From the NCBI GenBank assembly GCA_016865955.1, contig VGNW01000008.1, positions 1 through 23,980 on the forward strand: a stretch of 23,980 bases of DNA, in the 5' to 3' direction. Under the pieces are notes generated by a model. That model did no database searches. It was given only the letters and a program-made list of their open reading frames with translations, and was not told the origin of the DNA. The position numbers were made by a program, and so were the translations under genes. Positions 1 through 6,160 of this stretch are shown in pieces. Numbering within the stretch: position 1 is the first letter of the stretch; every line of letters begins with the position of its first letter. This DNA comes from Chloroflexota bacterium. GTDB taxonomy: Bacteria > Chloroflexota > Dehalococcoidia > SZUA-161.

Positions 1-1
1 C

Positions 2-361
2 CGCCTGGGGCTGTGACTCGTTTCGGGAGGAACGGATATTCACCTGATACTCGTGGACCTCTCCACCGTAGGTTTAACAGGCAGATCGGCTGAGAAAGCC
101 CTTGAGTCCGTAGGGATAACCGTGAATAAGAATTTAATTCCCTTCGACCCTCACCCGCCTCAGGTCACCAGCGGCATCAGGCTGGGCACACCGGCAGTAA
201 CCAGCAGGGGTTTCGGGGAGAAAGAGATGAAACAAATAGCCACCTTTATCGTCAAAGTCGTCACCAATCCCGACAATAAGAAAATACACAAGCAGGTTAG
301 ACAACAGGTTAACGAGATATGCAGTAATTTCCCGGTGCCCGGCATAACCGACCAGCAATAG
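2..361 (+). CDS. glyA: Serine hydroxymethyltransferase, 3' end (partial, interrupted by in-frame TGA)
   Basis: This is the C-terminal part of the PLP enzyme that interconverts serine and glycine while charging tetrahydrofolate with a one-carbon unit. The visible family signatures are LVSGGTDIHLILVDL (from base 17), GLTGRSAEKALE, GITVNKNLIPFD and VTSGIRLGTPAVTSRGFGE, all typical of the GlyA C-terminal domain. The PLP lysine lies upstream of the window. The frame is open from base 2 except for TGA at 14-16, which falls between Leu and LVSGGTD, where GlyA has a variable residue that is often Arg. The frame matches GlyA on both sides, so a CGA-to-TGA change or a base error is the simplest reading. 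The GTG at 53 is an internal valine codon, not a real start. The gene ends with TAG at 359-361, and a promoter for the next operon follows. Confidence 0.85.
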
Positions 362-388
362 CTGACCGAACACGGTCTGCGCGATTGC

Positions 389-417
389 TTGCCGCAGGCG
401 ACAGTGCATGGTATAAT
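389..417 (+). promoter_or_regulatory. Sigma-70-type promoter of the rpsF operon
   Basis: TTGCCG (389-394), a 17-bp spacer and a perfect TATAAT (412-417). A TG at 409-410 makes an extended -10. Transcription would begin near 424, about 50 bases before the rpsF start. It sits between the glyA stop and rpsF. Confidence 0.72.
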
Positions 418-428
418 GTTCCGATGTT

Positions 429-459
429 AGCTCGAAATGAGCTTCTGAGTTTACCAGAA
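429..459 (+). promoter_or_regulatory. Tandem small hairpins in the rpsF leader
   Basis: The predicted leader holds AGCTC/GAGCT (429-433 with 439-443, loop GAAAT) and TTCTG/CAGAA (443-447 with 455-459, 7-base loop). The second ends just before the Shine-Dalgarno AAGGAG (462-467). S6 operons are often autoregulated through leader RNA by the S6:S18 pair, but the stems are short and I could not match the published S6:S18 motif. A regulatory role is inference. Confidence 0.25.
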
Positions 460-474
460 TTAAGGAGTATATAG

Positions 475-762
475 TTGCGTGACTATGAGCTTATAGTGAT
501 TATCAGCCCCGAGGTCCCCGAAGAGGAGGTCCCAGCCAATATAGATAAAATAAAGGAGCTTATCACCTCCAAGGGAGGTTCGATAACACAGGTAGACCGC
601 TGGGGAAAACGAAGGTTAGCATATTCCGTAAAACATTTCAAAGAAGGAAACTATGTGCTTACCAAGTTCCAGACCGAACAGGCGGCAACTGCGGAACTTG
701 AAGCCAACCTGCGAATCTCAGAGAAGATACTACGCCACATGCTTGTACGACTTGGCGATTAA
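475..762 (+). CDS. rpsF: 30S ribosomal protein S6
   Basis: S6 is a small-subunit protein of the platform that pairs with S18 on 16S rRNA. The 95 residues match the family's usual length. The sequence shows the typical opening RDYELIVIISPEV, a central DRWGKRRLAYSVKHFKEGNYV segment and the closing ISEKILRHMLVRLGD. The start is TTG at 475, supported by AAGGAG at 462-467 with a 7-base spacer and by alignment with the S6 N-terminus; no ATG fits. It is first in an rpsF-ssb-rpsR operon, a very common bacterial order. Expression is probably driven by the promoter at 389-417. Confidence 0.96.
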   Translation: MRDYELIVIISPEVPEEEVPANIDKIKELITSKGGSITQVDRWGKRRLAYSVKHFKEGNYVLTKFQTEQAATAELEANLRISEKILRHMLVRLGD

Positions 763-785
763 CGCTAGGGAAAAGGAGTGCTAAC

Positions 786-1190
786 ATGGTGGGGTTGAAC
801 AAAGTAATCATTATCGGCAATGTGGGGACTGACCCTGAGATGCGCTTCACTCCTAACGGAAACCCGGTGACCTCTTTTCGACTTGCTACCAGCCGGACAT
901 ATACAGCGCCGGACGGCGAGAGGAAGCAGGAGACCGAATGGTTCGATGTGGTTACCTGGAACAGGCTGGCAGAGAACTGCAATCAGTTCCTTACCAAAGG
1001 ACAACGCGCTTATGTTGAAGGCAGACTGAGAACACGCTCCTGGGAAAGCCAGGACGGGCAGAGACACTCGCGAATCGAAATAATCGCCAATCGTGTGCTC
1101 TTTCTCGACAGACGTCCCGCAGGCACGCTCCCTGAGACAGGCGAAGCAGCGTCTGACGATGACCTGGAACCAAGTGAAATCCCATTTTAA
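786..1190 (+). CDS. ssb: Single-stranded DNA-binding protein
   Basis: SSB coats single-stranded DNA during replication, repair and recombination and recruits partner enzymes through its acidic tail. The OB fold covers about residues 1-105, starting GLNKVIIIGNVGTDPEMRFTPNG and containing the typical WFDVVTWNRLAENCNQFLTKGQ stretch. A short linker leads to a C-terminal tail that is acidic and ends EIPF, a variant of the usual DDDIPF tip. At 134 aa it is short because the linker is short. AAAGGAG at 772-778 sits 7 bases before ATG 786. It lies 23 bases after rpsF and 44 bases before rpsR, in the standard operon order. Confidence 0.95.
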   Translation: MVGLNKVIIIGNVGTDPEMRFTPNGNPVTSFRLATSRTYTAPDGERKQETEWFDVVTWNRLAENCNQFLTKGQRAYVEGRLRTRSWESQDGQRHSRIEIIANRVLFLDRRPAGTLPETGEAASDDDLEPSEIPF

Positions 1191-1234
1191 GTTTGGCAAG
1201 AATTAATTTTAAATCAAGAAGAGAGTCCTGAATT

Positions 1235-1555
1235 ATGAAACCTAGAATGACCGGCTCGGCACCGAAAGAACGAGAGAGAGGCAGAGGTAAAGGCAGATAC
1301 ATACCGAAAAGAAAGGTTTGTCCTTTCTGCGCAAGCCGTGTGGAGACTATTGACTACAAAGATGTAAATTTGCTGCGCCGCTATATCTCGGACCGGGGAA
1401 GAATAGAGCCCAGACGCAGAACAGGCGTGTGCGCCAGACACCAGCGCACCGTAAGCGTTGCTCTAAAACGTGCCCGGCATATTGCCTTGCTGCCGTACAC
1501 TTCAGAGCACATACGCCACGGTACGGGAGCCAACCCCAGAGAGCACTCCAGCTAA
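1235..1555 (+). CDS. rpsR: 30S ribosomal protein S18, zinc-ribbon type
   Basis: S18 binds 16S rRNA together with S6. The family core is clear: IDYKDVNLLRRYISDRGRI (about residues 39-57), then GVCARHQRTVSVALKRARHIALLPY. Residues C29, C32, C66 and H69 (CPFC and CARH) would make a C-x2-C-x33-C-x2-H zinc site, so this is the cysteine-containing form of S18. The N-terminus is long and Arg/Lys/Gly-rich, and the C-terminal tail after LPY is about 18 residues, making 106 aa. The Shine-Dalgarno is weak (AAGAAGAGAG at 1216-1225), and ATG 1247 is a possible alternative start. It ends the rpsF-ssb-rpsR unit and may read on into the parvulin gene. Confidence 0.95.
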   Translation: MKPRMTGSAPKERERGRGKGRYIPKRKVCPFCASRVETIDYKDVNLLRRYISDRGRIEPRRRTGVCARHQRTVSVALKRARHIALLPYTSEHIRHGTGANPREHSS

Positions 1556-1616
1556 CTATTCCAGTCCCTGATGTACCATAGTTAGATAGTTAAGGCTTTC
1601 TAGCAGGAACTACGTT

Positions 1617-2651
1617 TTGAGCAGGAAACTTAAGCCCGAACCGAAGCTTTCGGTTGCCAAGCGTCAGCCCCCCAGATGGCAACGCGAGAGAAATATAACA
1701 GTCATTATCTGGATAATATTCTCTCTAGCCATAGTTCTGGCGTTGGGACTGGTCGGCTACTGGACCTACGGCAACTACTTCGGGGTATGGCATAAGCCAG
1801 TGGCCAAGATACAGTATGCCGACGGAAATGAAACCACTTTAAGCATGGACTACTTCGTCAAGATGCTTCGTCTTTATGTAATAAGCTCGCAGCAGACAGA
1901 ATTCGATACGACTACATATCCTTACGAGATATTGAATGACTTGGAAGACGGCGAACTGGTATATCATGAAGTGCCGAAGCTGGGCATTCAAGTTACGCCG
2001 GAGGAACTAGCGGAGGAAATAAACGGTTATCTAATCAACTTGGCGAATCTGGATGGAAATGAAACGGATGGCAATGTAACACATTCGCAAGAGGAACTGG
2101 ACGCACTGTATCAGAATTGGCTCAACATGGTCCGCCTCTCTGCCAGCGAATATGGTCGGGCTGTCTACATCACCATGCTTCGCTCGAAGCTCGATGATTA
2201 CTTCAAGGCGCAGGTGCCGGCGGAAGCGGAACAGGTTCACGTTCATGCCATCAAGCTTGATACCGAAGAGCAAGCAAACAGCACATGGGAAAGGCTAAAC
2301 AACGGCGAGGACTTCGCAGCCTTAGCCCGGGAGCTTTCTCAGGACGAGAATTCGAAACAAAACGGAGGGGACTTGGGCTGGGTGCCCAGAGGCATTCTTG
2401 GCACCGTCGCCGATGAGGTTGCATTCAATCTCGCAATAGGAAACATAAGCCAGCCCTTTGCGACTTCAACGGGTTATTTTGTGATAAAAGTGTCAGAAAA
2501 AGCGGAGAGTATGGAAATACCCGATGCGTACAAGGAAATAATCTGGGGAAATGCAGCTGAGCAATGGCTCCGGGAACAGAGAGACGCCAGCGTTATCGAA
2601 GAGTATCTCGACCAAGATAGGGTAAACTGGGCGGTAGAGCGAATTCAATAA
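1617..2651 (+). CDS. Membrane-anchored peptidyl-prolyl cis-trans isomerase (parvulin/PrsA-SurA type)
   Basis: This is a probable extracytoplasmic folding factor that isomerises Xaa-Pro bonds. A basic N-terminus is followed by one membrane helix at about residues 28-50, and the rest would face outward. The middle (about 75-200) is an alpha-rich SurA/PrsA-like chaperone region. A rotamase domain covers about 206-296, including VHVHAIKLDTEEQA, FAALARELSQDENSKQNGGD, LGWVPRG and the GYFVIKV strand. There is no lipobox cysteine, so it is anchored by the helix rather than by lipid. The start is TTG 1617 after CAGGAA (1604-1609). It lies 61 bases after rpsR and 19 bases before hom, so it probably shares a transcript with hom. 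Confidence 0.88.
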   Translation: MSRKLKPEPKLSVAKRQPPRWQRERNITVIIWIIFSLAIVLALGLVGYWTYGNYFGVWHKPVAKIQYADGNETTLSMDYFVKMLRLYVISSQQTEFDTTTYPYEILNDLEDGELVYHEVPKLGIQVTPEELAEEINGYLINLANLDGNETDGNVTHSQEELDALYQNWLNMVRLSASEYGRAVYITMLRSKLDDYFKAQVPAEAEQVHVHAIKLDTEEQANSTWERLNNGEDFAALARELSQDENSKQNGGDLGWVPRGILGTVADEVAFNLAIGNISQPFATSTGYFVIKVSEKAESMEIPDAYKEIIWGNAAEQWLREQRDASVIEEYLDQDRVNWAVERIQ

Positions 2652-2670
2652 CACGCGACGTGAGAGCAAA

Positions 2671-3969
2671 GTGGGCAAGAAAGAAAGCATAGGCATCGGA
2701 CTCATGGGGCTGGGGGTAGTGGGCAGCGGAGTGGCACAGACCCTTCGTGAGAAATCGATCGCCATAGCCCAACAGGTAGGTTGTCCCCTCGAGATAAAGG
2801 GGATTCTGGTAAGAGATCCTTCTAAAAAGAGAGCTATAGATATTCCTCACAGCCTAATGACCACCGACCCCTTACGCATACTCAACGACCCCGATGTCGA
2901 TATAGTAATCGAAGTCATAGGGGGAGAGACCGAAGCATTCCGTTTCATAAAAGGGGCGATCGCCAAAGGCAAACACGTCGTCACCGCAAACAAAGAGGTC
3001 ATCTCGAAACATAGCTCCGAGCTTTTCGAGCTAGCCGGCAAGCATAGAGTCGACATCCGATATGAAGCCAGCGTCGGCGGCGGGATACCTTTAATTGCAC
3101 CGTTTAAGCGAGACCTTCTGGCAAACAACATTCTGGCTATTCACGCCATCATTAACGGCACAACCAATTATATCCTCACCAGAATGGCAAAAGACGGACT
3201 TGATTTCGATACCGCTCTGAAACAGGCGCAGAAGCTAGGCTATGCCGAACCCGACCCAGCCAACGATATCGAGGGAGTCGATGCTGCCTACAAGCTCGCT
3301 ATACTTGCAACGCTGGCTTTTCGCACTGAGATACATCCGGAGGATATCCACTATGAAGGCATATCCCGCCTCACCGCCCGTGATTTTCGCTATGCCCGGG
3401 AATTCGGATACGCCATAAAGCTGCTTGCCATCGCCAAAAAGGAAAAACGCTCGATTCAGGTCAGGGTTCACCCCGCCTTTGTCCCTGAAGACCTGTTGCT
3501 CGCTAATGTTGACGGCGTATTTAACGCAATTCAAGTTGAAGGCGATCTGGTAGGCAGAGTGATTTTCTATGGGAGAGGCGCCGGCTCTTCTCCCACTGCC
3601 AGCGCCATTGCGGCTGATGTCATCCAACTGGCACAGAACATACGGCTGGGACTGCGGCCTAAACCACATATGAAACTGCTCAAGACGAAAAGACTGACAC
3701 CCATGTCCCAGATTAGAACTCGCTATTATATGCGGCTGACCGTGGTCGATAGCCCGGGTGTTCTTGCCAAAATCTCCAAGATATTGGGCGACCACGCTAT
3801 CAGCATCGCCTCGGTGATACAAAAGGAAACCGATGAAAAGACAGGGACAGCCGAGATAGTCATTATGACACACCCGGCCCAGGAATCGGCATTGCAGAAG
3901 GCGTTGCAGAAAACATCGAGACTGAAAGTCGTCAAGGAGATAGGCAATTTCATCAGGGTTGAAGACTGA
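2671..3969 (+). CDS. hom: Homoserine dehydrogenase
   Basis: It reduces aspartate semialdehyde to homoserine with NAD(P)H, the branch point toward threonine and methionine. The Rossmann glycine motif GLGVVG is at residues 13-18, VTANKE at 104-109, YEASVGGGIPLI at 131-142, INGTTNYILTRM at 161-172 and DIEGVDAAYKLA at 199-210, the last carrying the catalytic-region Lys208. A C-terminal ACT domain (about 354-432, MRLTVVDSPGVLAKISKIL onward) suggests allosteric control, probably by threonine. The 432-aa length is typical for the ACT-bearing form. GTG 2671 is chosen because it leads straight into the Rossmann strand; its Shine-Dalgarno is poor. The stop overlaps the thrC start (TGATG), indicating translational coupling. 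Confidence 0.96.
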   Translation: MGKKESIGIGLMGLGVVGSGVAQTLREKSIAIAQQVGCPLEIKGILVRDPSKKRAIDIPHSLMTTDPLRILNDPDVDIVIEVIGGETEAFRFIKGAIAKGKHVVTANKEVISKHSSELFELAGKHRVDIRYEASVGGGIPLIAPFKRDLLANNILAIHAIINGTTNYILTRMAKDGLDFDTALKQAQKLGYAEPDPANDIEGVDAAYKLAILATLAFRTEIHPEDIHYEGISRLTARDFRYAREFGYAIKLLAIAKKEKRSIQVRVHPAFVPEDLLLANVDGVFNAIQVEGDLVGRVIFYGRGAGSSPTASAIAADVIQLAQNIRLGLRPKPHMKLLKTKRLTPMSQIRTRYYMRLTVVDSPGVLAKISKILGDHAISIASVIQKETDEKTGTAEIVIMTHPAQESALQKALQKTSRLKVVKEIGNFIRVED

Positions 3970-5027
3970 TGAGTAAGAAGCTGTGCCTTCTAGAGAAATA
4001 CAAGGAATTCCTTCCGGTAACCCCCCATACACCGGTCATCACCATCGGAGAAGGCGATACCCCCCTTGTCAGGTCAAAAAGGCTGGAGCACGAACTTGGC
4101 TGCGGCGAACTCTATTTCAAGCTGGAAGGGTGTAACCCGACCGGTTCTTTCAAAGATCGGGGGATGGTGGTTGCGGTAGCCAAGGCGGTAGAATCGAAAA
4201 ACTCCAGTATAATCTGTGCTTCCACCGGCAACACCAGTGCATCTGCAGCAGCTTACGGCGCAGTCTGCGGGCTCACAGTATTTGTAGTCGTTCCCAAAGG
4301 AAATATCGCATTGGGCAAGCTTGCCCAGGCCATAGTCTACGGCGCCAGGATTATAGCTATAGACGATAACTTCGATAAAGCGCTGGAGTTAGTGCGTGTC
4401 CTAACCCAAAAACACTCCATAACACTGGTCAATTCCCTGAACCCCCACCGCATAGAGGGGCAGAAGACCGCAGCCTTCGAAATCGTCGATGCTCTGGGAG
4501 ATGCCCCGGACTATCTCTTTATCCCCGTAGGAAATGCAGGCAATATAACCGCTTACTGGCGGGGGTTTGTTCACTACAAGCAAGGGGGCAGAGCCAAGAA
4601 CACTCCCAAAATGATGGGGTTCGAAGCGGAGGGCGCAGCGCCCATCGTACGGGGCAAAGCTGTTCCCAATCCCCAAACCATTGCCACAGCGATACGCATC
4701 GGTAATCCCGCCAGTTGGCAGAAGGCAGTTGCCGCCAGAGACGAATCAGGCGGCGCCATAGACTCCGTCAGCGATGCAGAGATATTGAACGCCTACCGGC
4801 TGCTCGCCGTTAAAGAGGGTATTTTCGGAGAGCCGGCGTCCGCCGCTTCGTTAGCCGGTCTTATCAAACAAGTAAAGAATGGAGCCAGTTTCTCCAATAA
4901 GAAAGTGGTTTGCATAGTTACAGGCACAGGGCTCAAAGACCCGGATACCGCTCTCAAGAGCGCCCACGAACTCCCGGCGATACCTGCCGATATTGAAAAT
5001 GTTGAGAAGATAATTCTTCAAAGTTAA
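3969..5027 (+). CDS. thrC: Threonine synthase
   Basis: This PLP enzyme converts O-phosphohomoserine and water to threonine and phosphate. The cofactor motif NPTGSFKDRGM places the Schiff-base lysine at K62. ASTGNTSASAAAYGA is the PLP-phosphate loop region, and FIPVGNAGNITAYWRGF and the glycine-rich IVTGTGLKDPD near the C-terminus are also characteristic. At 352 aa it is the compact bacterial/archaeal form without the long N-terminal extension. ATG 3969 overlaps the hom TGA by one base. Homoserine kinase (thrB), which makes its substrate, is not in the window and must be elsewhere or be replaced by another enzyme. Confidence 0.95.
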   Translation: MSKKLCLLEKYKEFLPVTPHTPVITIGEGDTPLVRSKRLEHELGCGELYFKLEGCNPTGSFKDRGMVVAVAKAVESKNSSIICASTGNTSASAAAYGAVCGLTVFVVVPKGNIALGKLAQAIVYGARIIAIDDNFDKALELVRVLTQKHSITLVNSLNPHRIEGQKTAAFEIVDALGDAPDYLFIPVGNAGNITAYWRGFVHYKQGGRAKNTPKMMGFEAEGAAPIVRGKAVPNPQTIATAIRIGNPASWQKAVAARDESGGAIDSVSDAEILNAYRLLAVKEGIFGEPASAASLAGLIKQVKNGASFSNKKVVCIVTGTGLKDPDTALKSAHELPAIPADIENVEKIILQS

Positions 5028-5079
5028 ATTATCACCGCTGCTCTCTTAATCTGTAAACCGTCTTCGTCAGGAGAGATAA

Positions 5080-5640
5080 ATGATAGACAAAGCCAAAATC
5101 GAAAAAGCTGTCGCCTCCATCATCGACGCCATAGGAGAAGACCCCAAGCGTGAAGGCTTGGTCGGAACGCCCAGACGTATCGCTGAAATGTACGTCGAGG
5201 TCTTTGCCGGTATGTATGAAGACCCCAGGGAAGAACTGCGCGTAGGATTCGAAGAGGGGCACCGCGAGATGGTAATTCTCAAAGACATCCCCTTCTACTC
5301 CATGTGCGAACATCACTTCCTGCCCTTTTACGGTTTAGCTCATGTAGGCTATATACCTGATGGTCGAGTTGTCGGTGCCAGCAAAATCGGCAGGGTTGTC
5401 GAGATTCTAGCCAAGAGACCTCAGCTTCAGGAAAGATTGACCACGCAGATAGCCAATACCATTGTCAAAGTGCTGGAACCAAAAGGCGTTGCAGTTGTCA
5501 TCCAGGCTGAGCACCTCTGCATGACAATGAGAGGTGTAAAAAAGCCGGGCAGCAATATCGTAACCTCTGCTATGAGAGGTCTGTTTCAGAAAAGCCCGCT
5601 TACCCGTTCCGAGTTCCTCTCCTTAGTACAGAGCAAATAA
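5080..5640 (+). CDS. folE: GTP cyclohydrolase I, FolE type
   Basis: It converts GTP to 7,8-dihydroneopterin triphosphate, the first step of tetrahydrofolate and other pterin synthesis. The zinc ligands C76 and H79 in CEHHFLPFYG, and C147 in QAEHLCMTMRG, are all present. Other family signatures are GLVGTPRRIAEMY, GASKIGRVVEILAKRPQLQERLT and the closing TRSEFL. The 186-aa length is normal. AGGAG at 69-73 of the 5000s (5069-5073) precedes ATG 5080. It lies 52 bases after thrC with no terminator between, so co-transcription is likely. Folate chemistry links it loosely to glyA. Confidence 0.96.
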   Translation: MIDKAKIEKAVASIIDAIGEDPKREGLVGTPRRIAEMYVEVFAGMYEDPREELRVGFEEGHREMVILKDIPFYSMCEHHFLPFYGLAHVGYIPDGRVVGASKIGRVVEILAKRPQLQERLTTQIANTIVKVLEPKGVAVVIQAEHLCMTMRGVKKPGSNIVTSAMRGLFQKSPLTRSEFLSLVQSK

Positions 5641-5670
5641 ACAACGCACAAAATGTAGGGAGACTGACGG

Positions 5671-6033
5671 ATGACGCTGCACAGAAGAGGCCGCCAACTT
5701 ATCGAAGCCGCTGAAGGAATCGGGCAGGTGCTGATAGAAGGTAAAGCTGTAGCAAAGGTCAACTATACCTTATTTGTCGAAATGCTGGAGACAGGCGCGA
5801 AGTCATTCGGGATACCGAGGGAAATACGCCTAAAACACAAGTCTGTTACGGGTAAGATATCGGTTACGGATGGAAGTCTAAATCTTCCTGCCGACGCCGC
5901 AGGCTTGGCAGGCCCTTTGCTCCTGGTTATGCAGGATGGGCGAAGGGTCGATTTCTTTATCGATAGCAATTCTACCGAGACGAATCCTGTACGACAGGAA
6001 TACCAGATACAAGGTAGCGGTAACAGGCTCTAA
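5671..6033 (+). CDS. Hypothetical protein, 120 aa
   Basis: I do not recognise this gene. It encodes a small soluble protein with no signal peptide, membrane helix or cysteine. The N-terminal part (about 1-28) reads as a basic helix. The rest alternates short beta-like strands: QVLIEGKAVAKVNYTLFVEM, GKISVTDGSLNLP, GPLLLVMQDGRRVDFFID. The tail after about residue 105 is polar. TAGGGAG at 5656-5662 gives a good Shine-Dalgarno for ATG 5671, which supports it being translated. It lies 30 bases after folE in the same direction and probably ends that operon. Its neighbour does not by itself define a function. Confidence 0.7.
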   Translation: MTLHRRGRQLIEAAEGIGQVLIEGKAVAKVNYTLFVEMLETGAKSFGIPREIRLKHKSVTGKISVTDGSLNLPADAAGLAGPLLLVMQDGRRVDFFIDSNSTETNPVRQEYQIQGSGNRL

Positions 6034-6068
6034 TATTAGTTCTTACCTGTAATACTCCTACATATACA

Positions 6069-6097
6069 TTGACAAGATTCAAATGGAGAGCTATATT
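6069..6097 (+). promoter_or_regulatory. Near-consensus promoter of the large oxidoreductase gene
   Basis: A perfect TTGACA (6069-6074), a 17-bp spacer and TATATT (6092-6097, five of six). The expected start is near 6104, giving a leader of about 57 bases that ends in the very strong Shine-Dalgarno TAAGGAGGA (6149-6157). Together these predict high expression of the gene at 6161. Confidence 0.75.
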
Positions 6098-6160
6098 AAC
6101 CGAGCCAGTTCCCACTGCTTTTCAATATAAATTCCTCGAAATATTTATTAAGGAGGACTA

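Noticed and set aside
1552..1585. Inverted repeat CTAACTAT/ATAGTTAG spanning the rpsR stop, as a terminator
   Set aside because: The 8-bp stem is AT-rich with an 18-base loop and no T tract; too weak to call.
3235..4032. A 265-codon open frame on the minus strand opposite hom
   Set aside because: It lies inside a clear homoserine dehydrogenase gene, has no recognisable motif and no good ribosome binding site.
6023..6050. ACAGG/CCTGT stem with CTAATATTAG inside, after the 120-aa gene
   Set aside because: Short stem with no following T run, so not supported as a terminator.
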